The notes: generated from the sequence alone by a model not told the origin. A stretch of 64,000 bases of DNA from Pyrenopolyporus hunteri (GCA_902806595.1 CADCXC010000003.1:3534001-3598000); one strand, 5' to 3'. Numbered from the stretch's first letter, positions 1-12,141 are shown. Program-made: numbers and translations.

Positions 1-2210
1 CTCCGCCGATAGTTTCTCCAACTGTTCCTTCATTGTTTTCCTATCCGCGGCTTGCTCATTTCGGTAGAGGTCGAAATTCTGCTGAAGGTCGCGGAGAAGT
101 GTAGTGTAGTCGGAACTGTCGTCGTTTGCAGCAGAGTTCTGCTCGATGCTAGCGAGAACGCCCTCCTGTGTTGAACGGCCCAAGGCTGAGGCCATCTCAT
201 CAGCAGAAGCCCTTGACTCGACTATTCGACGGAACATGTCCCTCTCCTTCGTAATACTCTCGGTCTTCACCTGAAAGCCTCGTAGGGTATCCCTAAAGAT
301 TTCCAATTCCTGTTCTAACCGAATGCGTTCCTTGTGATCCTCCATAGCTTGACTCTTAGCAGCGACAGCCTCTTCGTTCTCCATCCTTTCGGCCAGCTCA
401 TGGGTAACCTGGAGTAGCTGTTCATTCCGCTCTTGGAGTTCTTTGATATTCTTGAATACAACTAGACGTTCGAGGATTGACGTGTGAGCATTCGATTCTT
501 CGTCCCCTAGTTGATCATTGATCTGGCCCCGCTCGAGCCTCTGTAGAACCATCCTCTCGTCAGAAGAGAGCTGATCCAGACCCTTCTCGAGGCAGTGGAC
601 GTTGAACGTCAACATTTGGATCTGAGCACTGAGACTCTTCACTTCATATTGTAGAAGGGTATTCCGCTTCTCGGCATCGGCAGCAGCCGCCTCAGCCTTG
701 CGTGCAGCCTTCTTAGCCAGGTCTCGCTCTCTGAAACTTTCGTCTGACAGTTGCGACATAGTCTTCATTTCCTGTTGTAGACGTTCGTTATCAGCCTGGA
801 GCTCCTCAAGCTCCGGACGCTTAGCTTCCAGTTGGTCTATGACATCGTCCAACTCCTTTGCCAGATTGCTGCTGCGATGTTTCTCGGCATTCAACTGCCC
901 TTTAACCTTGTAGAAATCCTCCATCAGTTGCGTTGTCGAAAGGCTCTTTCGAGTAGAACCCGGCGTCGCAAAGGGTGAGCCCGAACGGAGGAATGATCCG
1001 TTCAATGGTCGCGGAGTCTGCGGAGCAGACCCAGGCTGTGCAGGGCTGCCTCCCGCAACCATGGCCTCCAAACGACCAACATCGTCTCTGAGAGACTCGA
1101 CGGCCTGGGAGAGTTCTTCCTTATCCGAGTTGGCCCTGGCGAGCTCTTCGCTAATACGGCGGACCTGGTCCTCGCATTCCCGCTTCACCTGCTCTTCTCT
1201 TGCCTCAACTTCCTGGACTCGTTTCTTATATGTGAGTGTTTGCTGCTCTTTCAAATCGACCAATCGCCTGAGGCTATCGCATTCCTGTCGGAAATCTTCC
1301 TCTCTACGGCCAGCGGCTTCTTGGAGCTGTTGGATCCTGGTTAGAGCGTCATCGGCCTTCTTTTGCGCCTCCTCGAGACGTTGTCGAAGTTGCTGCTCTG
1401 TACGTTTAAGAGACTCTATGTTGGAAACAGCATCATCGTTGAGGCGTTGCAGCTCAGCAATACGAGCCCCCTTCTCCTTTCGGTACTTGAGCGCCTCGGC
1501 TGACTTGGTCTTCAATTCCTTTTCGAAAAAGTCACTGCTGCTCTGGGCCATCTGCAGCTGTTGCTGGAGCGACTGTTCCCTGATCTTGGAGGTGCTTGCT
1601 GCGTTGTTCGCATTCTGCACGGATTGTTGCAGCGCTGCAATTTCCTGGTTCAACTTCAGATTCTTCTGATGTTGAGCCTGTAATTCCTGGGAGAGCGTCT
1701 CGTTCGCTGAATTCTTGGTATCAATAATCGCCAGGGATTCCCGGTTCGACGTCTCGAGCGATGCGATGCGCGCACGGAGTTTGTCGATTTCGGATTGCGA
1801 CGTTGAACTAGACGACTTAATGGACTGTAGCTCGTTTTCGAGTGCTTGGCGGGCGGTCTCTGCGAATCAACGTGAGCGTTCGGGTCAATAAGGGAGCAGC
1901 GATAATGAGTATGCGCACCTTCATTCTTGAGCTTTTGGCGAAGCTCTTCGACGTCTTTGAGAGCCTTCTTGGCCGTTTCGTTGCTCGCGTCGCGTTGGGC
2001 TTCGGCGCTGCGTACAGAGGTCTCGAGCTCAACCTCTAACTGAAGCTTTTGGGTAAACAACGCGTCGTATTCATGAGCTTTGGCGGCAACGGCAGACAGT
2101 ACGGCTTTGACAAGTTCGGCGGTAGGATCTGTAACAACGGTCGTAAGGTTCGCCTCAGGCATACCCAGATGGGTAGCCAGGTAGCCGAGGTCTACCTCAG
2201 CAGCAGCCAT
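1..2210 (-). CDS. MLP1: TPR/Mlp1-type nuclear-basket nucleoporin, N-terminal part (3' end beyond window)
   Basis: Partial gene. Exons are 2210-1919 and 1859-1, with a 59-bp intron (1918-1860, GTGCGC...TTCGCAG, branch-like GCTCACG). It reads open to the window edge, giving 717 residues. The start (MAAAEVDLGYLATHL) resembles fungal TPR/Mlp1 proteins. Almost everything after residue 60 is long heptad coiled coil rich in Glu, Gln, Leu, Lys and Arg, broken by a Pro/Ser/Thr-rich hinge around 1060-940 (GSPAQPGSAPQTPRPL). In the family such coils form the filaments of the nuclear basket and act in mRNA quality control, SUMO-protease anchoring and spindle-checkpoint scaffolding. The full protein is usually about 2,000 residues, so roughly two thirds lies left of the window. 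The family call rests on N-terminus plus architecture; another giant coiled-coil protein (myosin- or USO1-like) is less likely. Confidence 0.82.
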
Positions 2211-3293
2211 TTTATCAAGGTCCTGATTGAGATGTGGCCATCAGGGAAGGGATACGATCGTTTGTCAATTCGAGTATCGCGCGAGAATGCCTATCGCTTG
2301 TCGGGATCTTGTCGAGTGTATTGTTAGAAAACGGGCCGTGGTCGAAAGGTAGAGCCGATAACAAGAAATGAAATGAAATAAAAGATTCGGTCAAGGAGTG
2401 AATGGAGATGAGATAAAGTAGAACGGAATAGAAGGATCGATTGACCGAGAAATCAATCTACCTAGATAATCAACTAGGTCATCCGACGCTGTAGAGACGG
2501 AGGGAGCGTTTGGATGTTGTGAAAGAAGAAAATATGTGGGAAAATGGAGGGCGTTGAAGGTTTCTGCTTTTCTTTTTTTCACAAAGAAACGCCAGGACCG
2601 ATCCTCAATAGCAACCTCTGTTTTCGGTGGGAGGCGCGACGAGGCTGCCACTACATGTATGTACTTGGAGCTACAGATGTACCTAGTATAGCGTATACCA
2701 TGGTTCCTACACGGCGGGTACGTGCCCTATGTCATGGCTCTGTGGAAGGTTCAAACTGTACGGCCGTGATCCTGAACCTGCACATAGAACACATAGAAAT
2801 ACATGTACATATACATAGGTACCTAGGTACATAGCAAGCTCCGAGGAGCTTTGACCAGTCGTCCCACTTTTTGCCCGTTAAAGCCGGCCTATATGCATGG
2901 GTGTCATGTCACCTACGTGGTAGGTGGAAAAAGTGGAAAGATTATGATGGGCCTACGATTTCATACTCATCCAACCACCACATAACAAGAGTGTTATTCA
3001 ACTATCCTAAAATTTTTACTATATTAAATCCATTAATTTAGTTATTTTTACTCGGAAAAGAGGCCCATGAGAGTTGTTTTTCTATTTGAAGTAATGAATC
3101 AGAGCTTAAGAGGAACCCACGACACGCCTAGGTATACTTAATAGCCTACCTACCTTACCTACCTACAGCTCTATCTCCGTCAATATACATGTATCTAAGA
3201 GGAGGTAGGTAACGAAACAACGATACAGACGTCTCCCACAACCTTTTATAGAATTGGATCCCCTGTTATCACCGCCGCTATACTCGATAACTA
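2211..3293. other. Intergenic: 5' flank of the TPR/MLP1 gene, 3' flank of the CFEM-like gene
   Basis: No gene is supported. It holds a TACCTAGGTA palindrome at 2820-2829 in a wider run of ACATAGGTA-type motifs (2790-2835), a second ACCTACCTTACC cluster near 3145-3170, and an AT-rich patch at 3005-3055. Short open frames here lack any conserved-looking sequence. Confidence 0.7.
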
Positions 3294-5462
3294 TTACCTC
3301 CGATTTTCCCCATCCATCTCATGGAACTGAGCCACAGGTCCAGACTGCCACCCCATAGCTTGAAGTTCTGACCTGGGTTGCCCGTGTGCTTCGTGCACTT
3401 GGGGTTGATTCCGACCTGAAGCTTCATATATCGGTTGACTATAAGCTTCCTGTGGGGGGTGCTGGGAACTTGGGCTCGGTATTTGCGGCGAACTGTTCCG
3501 ACTATGTAGCTCGAACGCCTGGGACGCAGCATGCGGAGGAGGATAACCATTGTGACCCTGGAGCTCTGACTTGTTGGGTACGCTATAGGCTGACACCGGG
3601 GATACGTCGTCAACCCGTGCCGAAGCTTGAAGTTTTAGCACGCCCAGATCCCCGCTACCATCAAGCTCGGGTTTGCCTGTCACTTCAGGCCCAGCAGGGG
3701 TTCGCAATTCTTCATCGTTACTCCGATTATATCGGCGTCGCCAGAAGAAGAAAGCCGCAAGCGCCAAAAGTGCAAGAGCCGCCAAGCCTCCAACCACACC
3801 ACCTACAATCGCACCTATATTTGATCCTCCAGACTCGGAAGCCTCTTCAGCATCCTGGGAGGTTGAGCCGCCGGAGCTTCCAGAGCTTCCAGAGTTTCCA
3901 GAGATCCCAGTCTCCTTCGGTCCAGAAGACCCGCTGTTCCACGTGGCAGATGTTTGCTCCACTATCACCGTTATTAATGATTTAGTATGACTACGCTCGG
4001 GAAATAGGCCTACCTGATTCAGTGACACCCGCAGGTGTCGTTAACCCCTTAGCGGCGCTGCAATATAGATCGAAAACGAGCGCTGCCGAGCTAACATCTT
4101 CCGTCGCAGTCGAATCGCAGGAGAACTTCACACCCGAGGTGATAGCAGTACTCAGAAATTTAGACATGCCACTCTTGAGACAGGCACACGATGCTAGAGC
4201 CTTAGGACCCGCCGGACAGAGATCATGAGTTTGCTTTGACAATAAGTGTAAGCCGTCGAATCATCATTTTACAGAGTGTATAGCCTTACACTTAAGACGC
4301 CATACGATACCGCCGATTGTGCACACGGGGCCAATGAACTGTATTCGGGTAATGCGGTTATATGATATGTCACTGCCCTTTGCGTCAACCCAGTGTAAAG
4401 ATAAATAAAACGGCAGAATACGCAACTTACTATCACCGGGCGGGTCTGAAGTGGTTGGAAAGGATGTCGTTCCTTCTACTAGCCCGCAATAACCCGCGAA
4501 TACAGCCTGCGCCGACTCTATATCCGCTGCATGCGATGAGCATGAATATTTCACAGACGTGTTGATGAGCTGGCTAGCGAGCAGGGAATTCTGGTTCTTG
4601 CTGCATGCGCAAGTTGCAAGAAGACTCGGTTCGGCAGGGCATAAATCGTAAGTCTATCCTTTAAGTTAGATGAAGCGGCGAGCTCACCGACGCGGGGACT
4701 AGACTTACCATGCTCCTAAGACACAGTGAGGATAGTGCTTTGACAGGTGCAAGAGTCAACAAAACAGAGACATATGTTAACACTAGGACTCACTGGACTA
4801 TATAAGATAACCCTCCCGCGGCGCAAGGGGCGAGCTCTTGCCATGCCGGAAAATCAGTAATATACTGCGTGACCGGGTTCTTAGGAGATGGGAATGATGT
4901 GATTGAGGCTTGATTGCAGTAGGCTGCGAATACGCTGGCCGCACTCGCTTGGTCTTCGGACGCAGTCGACCCGCAACCATAGCTAACAGATTTCGAGATG
5001 CCCGTTGATATCGATGCGAAGTTATTATTCTTCGTGCATACACATGACTGGAGATCAGTCACAGCTTCGGGGCAGTTATTGAACGTTTGCGTTTGAACAT
5101 TTACGGAGATAGCGGAAGCCGCACACGGAGCCTAGTTCGATCAGTATTCTCTTGAGGCAGTCGATGATTGTCTAATCCGAGCATTGCTGGACCCCTTATA
5201 GACTTAATGAGACCCGCGAAACTCTCAGCATCGCTACATACTCCAACCAAGGCCGTCTTTCTAGTGTCCGGAGTCCATAAGGTACCATGATAGAGCCTAG
5301 GGCGACAAGAACCAAATGTCAAAATGAAGGAGGACAATATAACAAAAGCAAACCTACCAATACAGTGAAAATGGAAAGATCAGTAACGTAAACTATTTCC
5401 TGCGCTTCAACGAGGGATAAGCTCATGTAGCCCAAAACGAGCGACAGCCTTAATCGAGGCAT
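3294..5462 (-). CDS. Single-pass membrane glycoprotein with three tandem six-cysteine CFEM-like repeats
   Basis: Seven exons: 5462-5358, 5131-4794, 4715-4709, 4653-4431, 4372-4290, 4233-4014, 3961-3294, giving 547 residues; every junction keeps frame. A signal peptide (MPRLRLSLVLGYMSLSLVEA) is followed by three repeats of about 95 residues (roughly 25-133, 134-226, 227-322). Each has the pattern LAPCA...(C or LC)P...L.(S/T)C.C......(Y/F).C......VF..YC, so six cysteines against eight in classical CFEM. A Ser/Gly stalk follows, then one transmembrane helix near 373-399 (IGAIVGGVVGGLAALALLAL), an RRR stop-transfer and a Pro/Ser-rich cytosolic tail. This suggests a plasma-membrane or wall-associated surface sensor or adhesin. 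The ligand is unknown; CFEM proteins can bind haem or act in host sensing. Intron 1 is unusually long (226 bp) and exon 3 is only 7 nt. Confidence 0.78.
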
Positions 5463-6152
5463 TATCGCCACTATTTCGTAAGTACCTACAATCAAGGGGT
5501 ATAAAAAAATTGAAGAGTAAGGTGAAAAGGAGGAGAAATTGGCGCAACACGACTGTTAGGAACAGAATAGCAGAACCCTTCCGAATAGCTCGACGGAAAC
5601 TACTGTTAAACACTACCTACCTGAAATATATTAGTCTCTTGAAGACCCTACCCTTTATCAACCAAGCGCGGCGTGCCCTTGATCGTGAAGCGCCATGCCC
5701 CTGACAGCTGAAGAACCGTGGCGCTTGCCAAGCAGGCGGAAGGGCGCCATTCTATCCACGTCAGGGAAAGCTGAAGGCTAGAGACACGTTCAACGCGGCC
5801 GCTAACCACCGACGAAGTATTAGCGGCATATTTAAGATGAGCGAGGAGTTGCTCGTGCCGACGTCCGGTTGCGGTTGCTCCATCTTCATGAGAGGAACAC
5901 ATAAACGCGTTCGTCTCAGCCGCAGATGTACCCACGCGCAATCCACGAATCGGTGTGCAAATTCACCGTATTATATCGCATCGCGTACGTAAACTTAATT
6001 GGCATTATCTTTATCGACAGCAGTAGCAGTCCAGATAATATCCGCTGATCAAACGTTATGGAACCAGATCGGATCGCCCCAAATCCAACCCTAGACCCTC
6101 CATATATGTCGGTCTCAAACTCAAAGCTCGCTAGAAGTGTTTTTCACGCATT
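5463..6152. other. Intergenic region
   Basis: 5' flank of the CFEM-like gene and 3' flank of the hydrolase gene. A 97-codon frame on the minus strand (5941-5648) has no ATG at its start, no recognisable motif and no partner exon, so no gene is called. Confidence 0.6.
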
Positions 6153-6972
6153 CTATAGGCCCGCGATCACCTCGACAACACGATCTGGCTGGCTAAGGAA
6201 CGGGCTATGCCCAGCCGAGCATCTCGCAACCTTCATACCCGGCGTCGCAGTGGACAGAAATTCTTGCTTGGCCAATGGCAGCGCCTGATCATTTTCGCAG
6301 ATTAGGAATGTCCTCGGAATAGTTAGGTCAGTCGCCACAAACTCAACGGGCGTCTCGAAGGAGTCCTGCGAAGTCGGGACCAGAATATCGAAGCACCTCT
6401 GAGCTTCGTCGTCTGGCATGTCGTTGTAGAAAGCATGCTTCGCTTTCTCATTGACACAGCACGACAGATTCTAGTGTTCGCCTACTAATTAGCCTATGAT
6501 TCTGAACGGCCCCCTACTTAACACTTGGGATAGCAATACTCGCCTTTTGATAGTGTGCCTGAGCTGTCATCCAAGCCGGGTACTGCCCATCAAGGCATTG
6601 CAAAAGATCTAGTCCGGCTCGCGGCGCCGCGAAGGAAGCTATGAATAAAATCGCTCGGAAGCCCCCCTTCTTACCTTTTCTTTCCCGTTCCTCAACGGTA
6701 TATCCTTCCGTGGCGGCACAACCGGGGATCCCGCCGTAGGAGTGACAGACTACGACGAATTCTTTCCCCTGATCCATATACGGCTCTACAGTCGCGTGAA
6801 TCGCCGCCACGTCATCCTTCCATGTGATTCCGGGTTGGCCATTACCACTGGGGAGATTCGGGACGAACGTCTCGTACCCTTGAGCCTCCAGCTTCACTTT
6901 TAATAGCTGGTAATGAGCAGGTATATGAAACCCGCCCATGACGATGACTACTGCGGGTTTATACGCCGTCAT
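6153..6972 (-). CDS. Alpha/beta-hydrolase family esterase-like protein
   Basis: Two exons, 6972-6523 and 6470-6153, with a 52-bp phase-0 intron (GTTAAG...ACACTAG, branch GGCTAATTA), giving 256 residues. The ATG at 6972 begins MTAYKPAVVIVMGGFHIP, a typical first beta strand plus oxyanion turn. The nucleophile elbow is VVVCHSYGGIPG (Ser near residue 79, His in place of Gly two positions before it), the acid is in TFLICENDQALP, and the catalytic His is in CSAGHSPFLSQP near the C-terminus. So all three catalytic residues are present. The length fits the small soluble fungal hydrolases annotated as AB-hydrolase-1 or -6. No signal peptide, so probably cytosolic. The substrate cannot be told from sequence. 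An alternative donor GTAGGG 5 nt downstream would break the frame. Confidence 0.8.
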
Positions 6973-8125
6973 TTTCGAATGGTACCAAGTGAGGGTTTGA
7001 TCTTTTGGTTGATTACGCGACTTTGTGCTTTTCGGTGCGGAACAAACGACTTAATTGCAAGTGACAGTAGAATTGGGGGAAAGATTAGATATAGATCGGA
7101 CGGACCTCTGGTTACAACAAACGACCCCTCCATCATGAAGTCGATTATATCATGAGGGGGATGACTCTGCTGTTAAGCGAGTTATCGCAACTAATCAAGG
7201 CTGGAGGTACCGACATAATGAACGAGGGAAAAAAGACACATCACATGCCCGTAACTTAGCATTCCCCGACGCGCGTTGAGCTCACACACCTAGTATCATA
7301 GTTTTGAATGGCCTTGTGGAATATCAGTCCCATGAATTACATCATAACTAAGCCCAGACAGTAACGTTCGCACCTTGTGACCGGAATGGGCTATGAGTAT
7401 TAGTTTTTCCCACCAAAGACGGCTACTCGCTGTGAACTGTAGACCGGTCATTTTACTGGGCGTTCGGGGTTGATCTTGGATCTTTCTCGTCTACTTCCCC
7501 ATTTTGGATGAATGTCCGCCACAGAGATATCCCCGTTCGGAAATGGCAGGTGTTAACCATGTCGTAGGGAAATAAGGACGTCGTCGGACGAGACACACTA
7601 AACTGTCAAGCGAAAAGCATGGATAGGCGCTTGTTATCAACGTATAATAGAAAGTGCCGAAATGAATTTTGATCGGAATAATTTTTAAGTAAGATCGTAA
7701 AACAACAGACCTAGCGAATTGTTTTCGGTTAACAGGGCCGAAGGAGACTCTTATGAAGATCACCTAAACCAGAGTTTTGCATGGCAAACAATATTAAATA
7801 CCGTAACAGAGTATTAAGTGACTACTACAACAATTTACTTCTACTCTTATAACCTGACATCTCATCTAACTTCTGTCGTTAACCTCGGAAGTCTGGCTAA
7901 TCTATAACGTAATTTTCTATGATCACCTTCCTGTAGAATGTAGGTAGGGAATCCAGAAGCACGTGACTTCCAGGGACCTGGATGCCGACTTCGCTTGCAG
8001 GATGTCAACTTATCAACTATAGTACGAACGATTTTGAAGGACTCCAAAAAATAAATATTGAGGTGTTGATACCGACCTACCTAACTTATGCTGAATCTCT
8101 GCACTGGGCAGACTGCATCCTCACC
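6973..8125. other. Intergenic region between divergent hydrolase and amidohydrolase genes
   Basis: Presumably contains both promoters, since the flanking genes point away from each other. I see no further gene. Frames at 7763-7491 and 8047-7862 (minus) lack recognisable sequence and splice partners. Confidence 0.6.
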
Positions 8126-9906
8126 ATGGCCTGTGTCATACGCCGCTCGTGCCCCGCTCGTGGCTTCATGAGCCGTCTTACACCGGCCTCCTTAAGACAT
8201 CAGAACTCCGTAAGTGGCGCATTTCCCGCGTCGTCAATGGTGCTCCAGCGCCACTTATTTCCCAGCACACCGCAATTCCTCCGCACCTACTCCACCGGCG
8301 CGCGGGATGACCGTCTTGCGACCCTTAAGGTGCAGGAGGAGAGATTGATGAGTACGCTGCATCGCACGTGCTCGTTCGGGACGGGGAAACGATGGGGAAG
8401 GCAAGTTTCCTTTTTTTTCCTTTTTTGTCTATCTAGGGAACTCGAACGTTCCCATGAAAAGCAGCACGCTTATACCTCTCTGTGTAATGCAGCGCACCAA
8501 CAGAGACAGGTATGGCACGGCTTGCGCTAAGCGACTCGGACAAGCAGGCCCGAGATTGGTTTGTCGAGACAACTAAGGCTCTGGGGTGTAATGTCACTAT
8601 TGATGCTATGGGTAATATCTTCGCCGTCCGCCCCGGCCGACGTGAGGGGCCAGCCACGTTCGCTGGCTCGCATCTTGACACGCAGCCTAGCGGTGGCCGG
8701 TACGACGGGATTCTCGGTATCCTGGCTGGAATCGAGATGCTCCACGTGCTACAAGATCATCGGGCTGAGACGGAGTTCCCTGTCGGAGTTGTAAACTGGA
8801 CTAAGTATGTCTCGCCCCACTTACAAGGGCCTTCATACCCCGGATCAGGGCGTATTTATGGGCGATATCTGGCTAACAACGTGTAATAGTGAGGAGGGCG
8901 CACGCTTTCCGATCAGTATGGTGTCTTCAGGGGTGTGGGCCGAAGAGATTCCTCTCGAGCGTGCTCATAACGCACGGGAGGTAGGCGGAGGGACCGCAAC
9001 TATGAAGTCTGAACTGGAGCGAATTGGGTATCTCGGCTCGACGCCGGCGAGCTATCGAAGCGTACCTATGGCCGCTCACTTTGAGCTCCATATTGAACAA
9101 GGGCCCATTTTGGAAACGGAGCGACAGAAAGTGGGGGTTGTAAAAGGGGTACAGGCTTATAAATGGTTTACCGTTGATGTCCACGGGCGAGGTACTTATG
9201 CATCCACCACTTATGTTTTAGATGAGGAGCTCTAATGGCTTGGTCTTTTATACTGACATAATGCGATCTGTCAGAGGCTCACACAGGGACTACACCCCTG
9301 AGAAGCCGCGCCGACGCGATGCTTCTTGCGGCACGCCTGATTACGCACTCACATCGTCTGGCAACTTTCCATTCGGCGGTTGCTTCGACGGGTATCCTAA
9401 CACTCAGTCCTGGCAGCACGAACACGATCCCAGGCCACGTTAGTTTTACGCTCGACGTTCGCGCTCCGACCGATGCTACTGTCGATGCTATGGAAGATGA
9501 TCTCAAACGGGATTTTGCGGCGTTAGCGGCAGGCGAAGATATCGCTGGGCTGCTCGCCGACTCGACTCCAGGGTTGCCACTTAGCGTTGAATGGCGGACC
9601 GACTTCGTCTCTCCCGCCACGGTGTTTCACCCGGACTGCATTGCCGCCGTGCGGGCTTCCGCTGAGGCTGTGACCGGCAGCAGCAGCCTGGTCCGGGATA
9701 TGACGAGTGGCGCCGGACACGACAGCGTATACGCTAGTCGACGGTGTCCAACGAGCATGATCTTCGTTCCGTCGAAGAATGGGGTTAGCCACAACCCCGA
9801 GGAATATACTAGCCCTGAAGACTGCGCGATAGGTGCACAGGTTTTACTGCAGAGCGTGTTAAGGTACGACCAGATGAGGGCTGAGGGTAAAGCTAGAGCT
9901 GCTTAA
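8126..9906 (+). CDS. N-carbamoyl-L-amino-acid hydrolase / beta-ureidopropionase-type amidase (M20 family), probably mitochondrial
   Basis: Four exons: 8126-8400, 8493-8804, 8890-9191, 9275-9906 (506 residues). Joined, they give one uninterrupted M20/hydantoinase-carbamoylase protein. The metal-site motifs appear in order: GSHLDTQ (His/Asp), GGRYDGILG (Asp), WTNEEGARF (Glu pair, created by the second splice), FELHIEQGP (His) and GVSHNPEEYTS (final His). The dimerisation/lid part (VHGREAHTGTTPLRSRADAM) is created by the third splice. The family hydrolyses N-carbamoyl amino acids or ureido compounds to free amines, CO2 and ammonia. The first 60 or so residues are Arg/Ser-rich and acid-poor, ending near RTYST, which suggests a mitochondrial presequence. 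Intron 1 (8401-8492) starts GCAAGT, a GC-AG intron; the others are GT-AG. The ATG at 8126 has a good context (caccATGg). The broken reading frames are explained by introns, not by decay. Confidence 0.85.
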
Positions 9907-10378
9907 AGACTATTGCGATGGTATTCTCCATATAGCGAACGCAAATACAATAGTAGATGGTCGCATGGTAAACTCCTCTACCTACGGATAGGCGCAGAAA
10001 CCGGCATAGTTGCTACGAATCATACGCGTGTCCTGTTGGTTGGCGATTAACCGGCTTCATCGCTCGGTATATCCAAGATTTAAACGCCGATTTCCCGGCT
10101 GCTACCGATTCAGAGTATCTGAACTCTCATCTATCATATTATGTCCGGAGAATGCTGGAGGTTGATTGATTTCCTGGCAATGTTATTGTAGTTCTGACCG
10201 TTCCGCTTTTAACCAGGGCGACTATGGGCGTGTTTAGCATGGATATTTCCTCTATTAAATTTGAAGAGACGTCCTTAGGAAATTCGCTTGGGGATGGTAA
10301 TTCGGATAAACCACTTTACATATCCCTAAGAGAATTTTTCCTGGCCGTCTCAAGTGTTCGTGTATAGGGAGGGCAAGT
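9907..10378. other. Intergenic region between convergent genes
   Basis: The 3' flanks of the amidohydrolase (plus) and dioxygenase (minus) genes meet here. No gene, RNA or repeat is recognisable. Confidence 0.6.
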
Positions 10379-11481
10379 TTAATCCTTCATTTGCCTGACG
10401 TTTAGGTTGATACGCTTATTCCGCATCCACCCTTTCCATTCCTGAAACTTGTCGCCCTCCGCCGGCCAATCAACTAAAAAGTCAGGACAGGTGCCTTTAA
10501 GGACCTTTGGTACGCCGTGCCAAGCATAGCGTGACTCTTGGGTCATATAAATGGCATCTCCGGACCGCAGCCGGAGGAGTAAGTACGGCTTCTTGTGGGC
10601 CTTGCCGCCGTTTGCGACCTCCTCTTGTCCGTAGCCGTTGGGCGCAATCATGAATAATGCATCACATCCTATACTGAGACTTACGAGGCCCTTGTCCGAC
10701 TCCTCGCTCACGTCCCGGTGCATCATCATTGTATCTCCTGGGCTATAGAAATTGACGATAGCAGCTTGAGCAAGGGTATCCGGAAAGAGTGTCTGGAGGA
10801 AATTCGCGATGTCACGGGGGAAATCAGGAGGGGGCTGGTGAGGATACTCTCGATTGGTCCAGTCGTACTGGCCGCCGAGCGTCACCCAAGATAAACGTCG
10901 CTCGAGGACCTGTTTGATGGAGAGCGGTCTGTGTACTTCCGGTTCCTTTGGCACGAACTTGGCCGGCGCTTGCGGGGGATAAGAAAAGAATGACCGGGAA
11001 TGTATATCCCCGTCCTGCTCGTTTGGATAGGGAAGATCATAGTGTAAGTGTAAGTTAGTCTGATGAATGGGATTGCTTAGATCTCTATGAACCATGCGCG
11101 AGAGCAGTGCTTTTTGCGTTCTCGGGGGTATTAGGGAAGGAAATATGAGTAGGCCTACGATCTGGTATGAGATTTTGCGTATAGAGGATTGGATATGGAC
11201 CTACCTGGGAGTAGCGGATGAAAATAAAAGGGGGCGTCTTGAAGCGCCTGGTTCTCATCCCACTCTACGCCCTCGAGTTGCTCAAACGAGCTCACGAGGC
11301 GTTCTCTGGGGACATGCCCTGCCAACTTGAATGCGCCGCTTTTGTTCGTTGAATCCAACTCGTCTATGTCTGGATGGTTCAGAAACTCCGTATGCTCGGT
11401 CCTAGAATATCTTTTCCAAGTAGCTTTTAACTCATCATCTGGCTGCTCATGGGCATCCAGGGTAGTGAGGTCAAGTGTCAT
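10379..11481 (-). CDS. AlkB-family Fe(II)/2-oxoglutarate dioxygenase (ALKBH1-like)
   Basis: Two exons, 11481-11205 and 11154-10379, with a 50-bp intron (GTAGGT...ATCGTAG), giving 350 residues. The splice joins FYFHPLLPG to LLIFPSLIPPRTQKALLSRM, matching the start of the AlkB fold. Iron ligands are the HRD motif in DTMMMHRDVSEES (near residue 240) and the His of YAWHGVP. The C-terminal NKRINLNVRQM supplies the arginines that hold 2-oxoglutarate and substrate. The spacing and the long N-terminus fit the eukaryotic ALKBH1 group, which acts on methylated nucleic acids (tRNA or DNA) in nucleus or mitochondria. Which substrate this one uses is inference. The gene lies next to the AT-rich island but its own base composition is ordinary. 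Confidence 0.88.
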
Positions 11482-11849
11482 ATCGGGTAGAGGTACGTAA
11501 ATTCGCGGTTATAGATCATACCAGGATTTTAGAAGCAGTCCTTTTGACATTCCTCCACTTGGTATGCATGTATTATCGCATGTATTATCTTTCTGTCGAC
11601 GCGAGCTGGAAATTTTGATGTTTTATGCATGATATTTATGAAATGAGAAGACAAATGGAATGTACCCGGGGATAAACTCCGACTTGCGTAAACATTTTAA
11701 CTTTAGCGTCGTACCTATGTACCTATTACCTAAGAGAATAGGTGCGTGTACATTAGGTGCTGTACTTCATAGGTACCATAAGTACCTAGCAGGTACTTAC
11801 CGTAGTGGGGCTCTATGAACATATAGGACCGTTTTAAAAGCGTAGTACG
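11482..11849. other. Intergenic: 5' flank of the dioxygenase gene, edge of the AT island
   Basis: Ordinary-composition sequence with several GTACCTA/TAGGTAC motif variants around 11710-11800. Composition changes sharply near 11850. Confidence 0.6.
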
Positions 11850-11937
11850 GAGCCACTTATAAAAAACATTTATTTAAATTTAAATCGTTTTAAAAATAAA
11901 ACCGTTTTAAATAAAAAACGTTTTAAAAAAAAAAAAT

Positions 11938-12080
11938 TTATTTTATTTTATTTTATTTTATTATTTTATTATTTTATTATTTTATTATTTTATTTTATTT
12001 TATTTTATTTTATTTTATTTTATTTTATTTTATTTTATTTTATTTTATTTTATTATTTTATTTTATTTTATATTTTATTA
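11938..12080. repeat. (TTTTA)n / (TTATTTTA)n microsatellite
   Basis: Imperfect TTTTA repeats with a central block of TTATTTTA units. The tract lies just outside the left LTR, at the left end of the AT island. Confidence 0.9.
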
Positions 12081-12141
12081 AAAAATTAATTTTTTTTATA
12101 TTTATTAAAAATCGAATTTTAATTTATATAAATATTTTTTA

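Noticed and set aside
1061..1669. 202-codon plus-strand frame
   Set aside because: It is antisense to the coiled-coil coding sequence; the Ser/Arg/Cys-rich translation is the usual shadow of Glu/Gln/Leu codons.
5648..5941. 97-codon minus-strand frame as a gene
   Set aside because: No ATG start, no motif, no partner exon; sequence looks random.
8512..9906. Carbamoylase read as a frameshifted pseudogene
   Set aside because: Three introns with proper borders and branch points restore one intact frame with all metal ligands.
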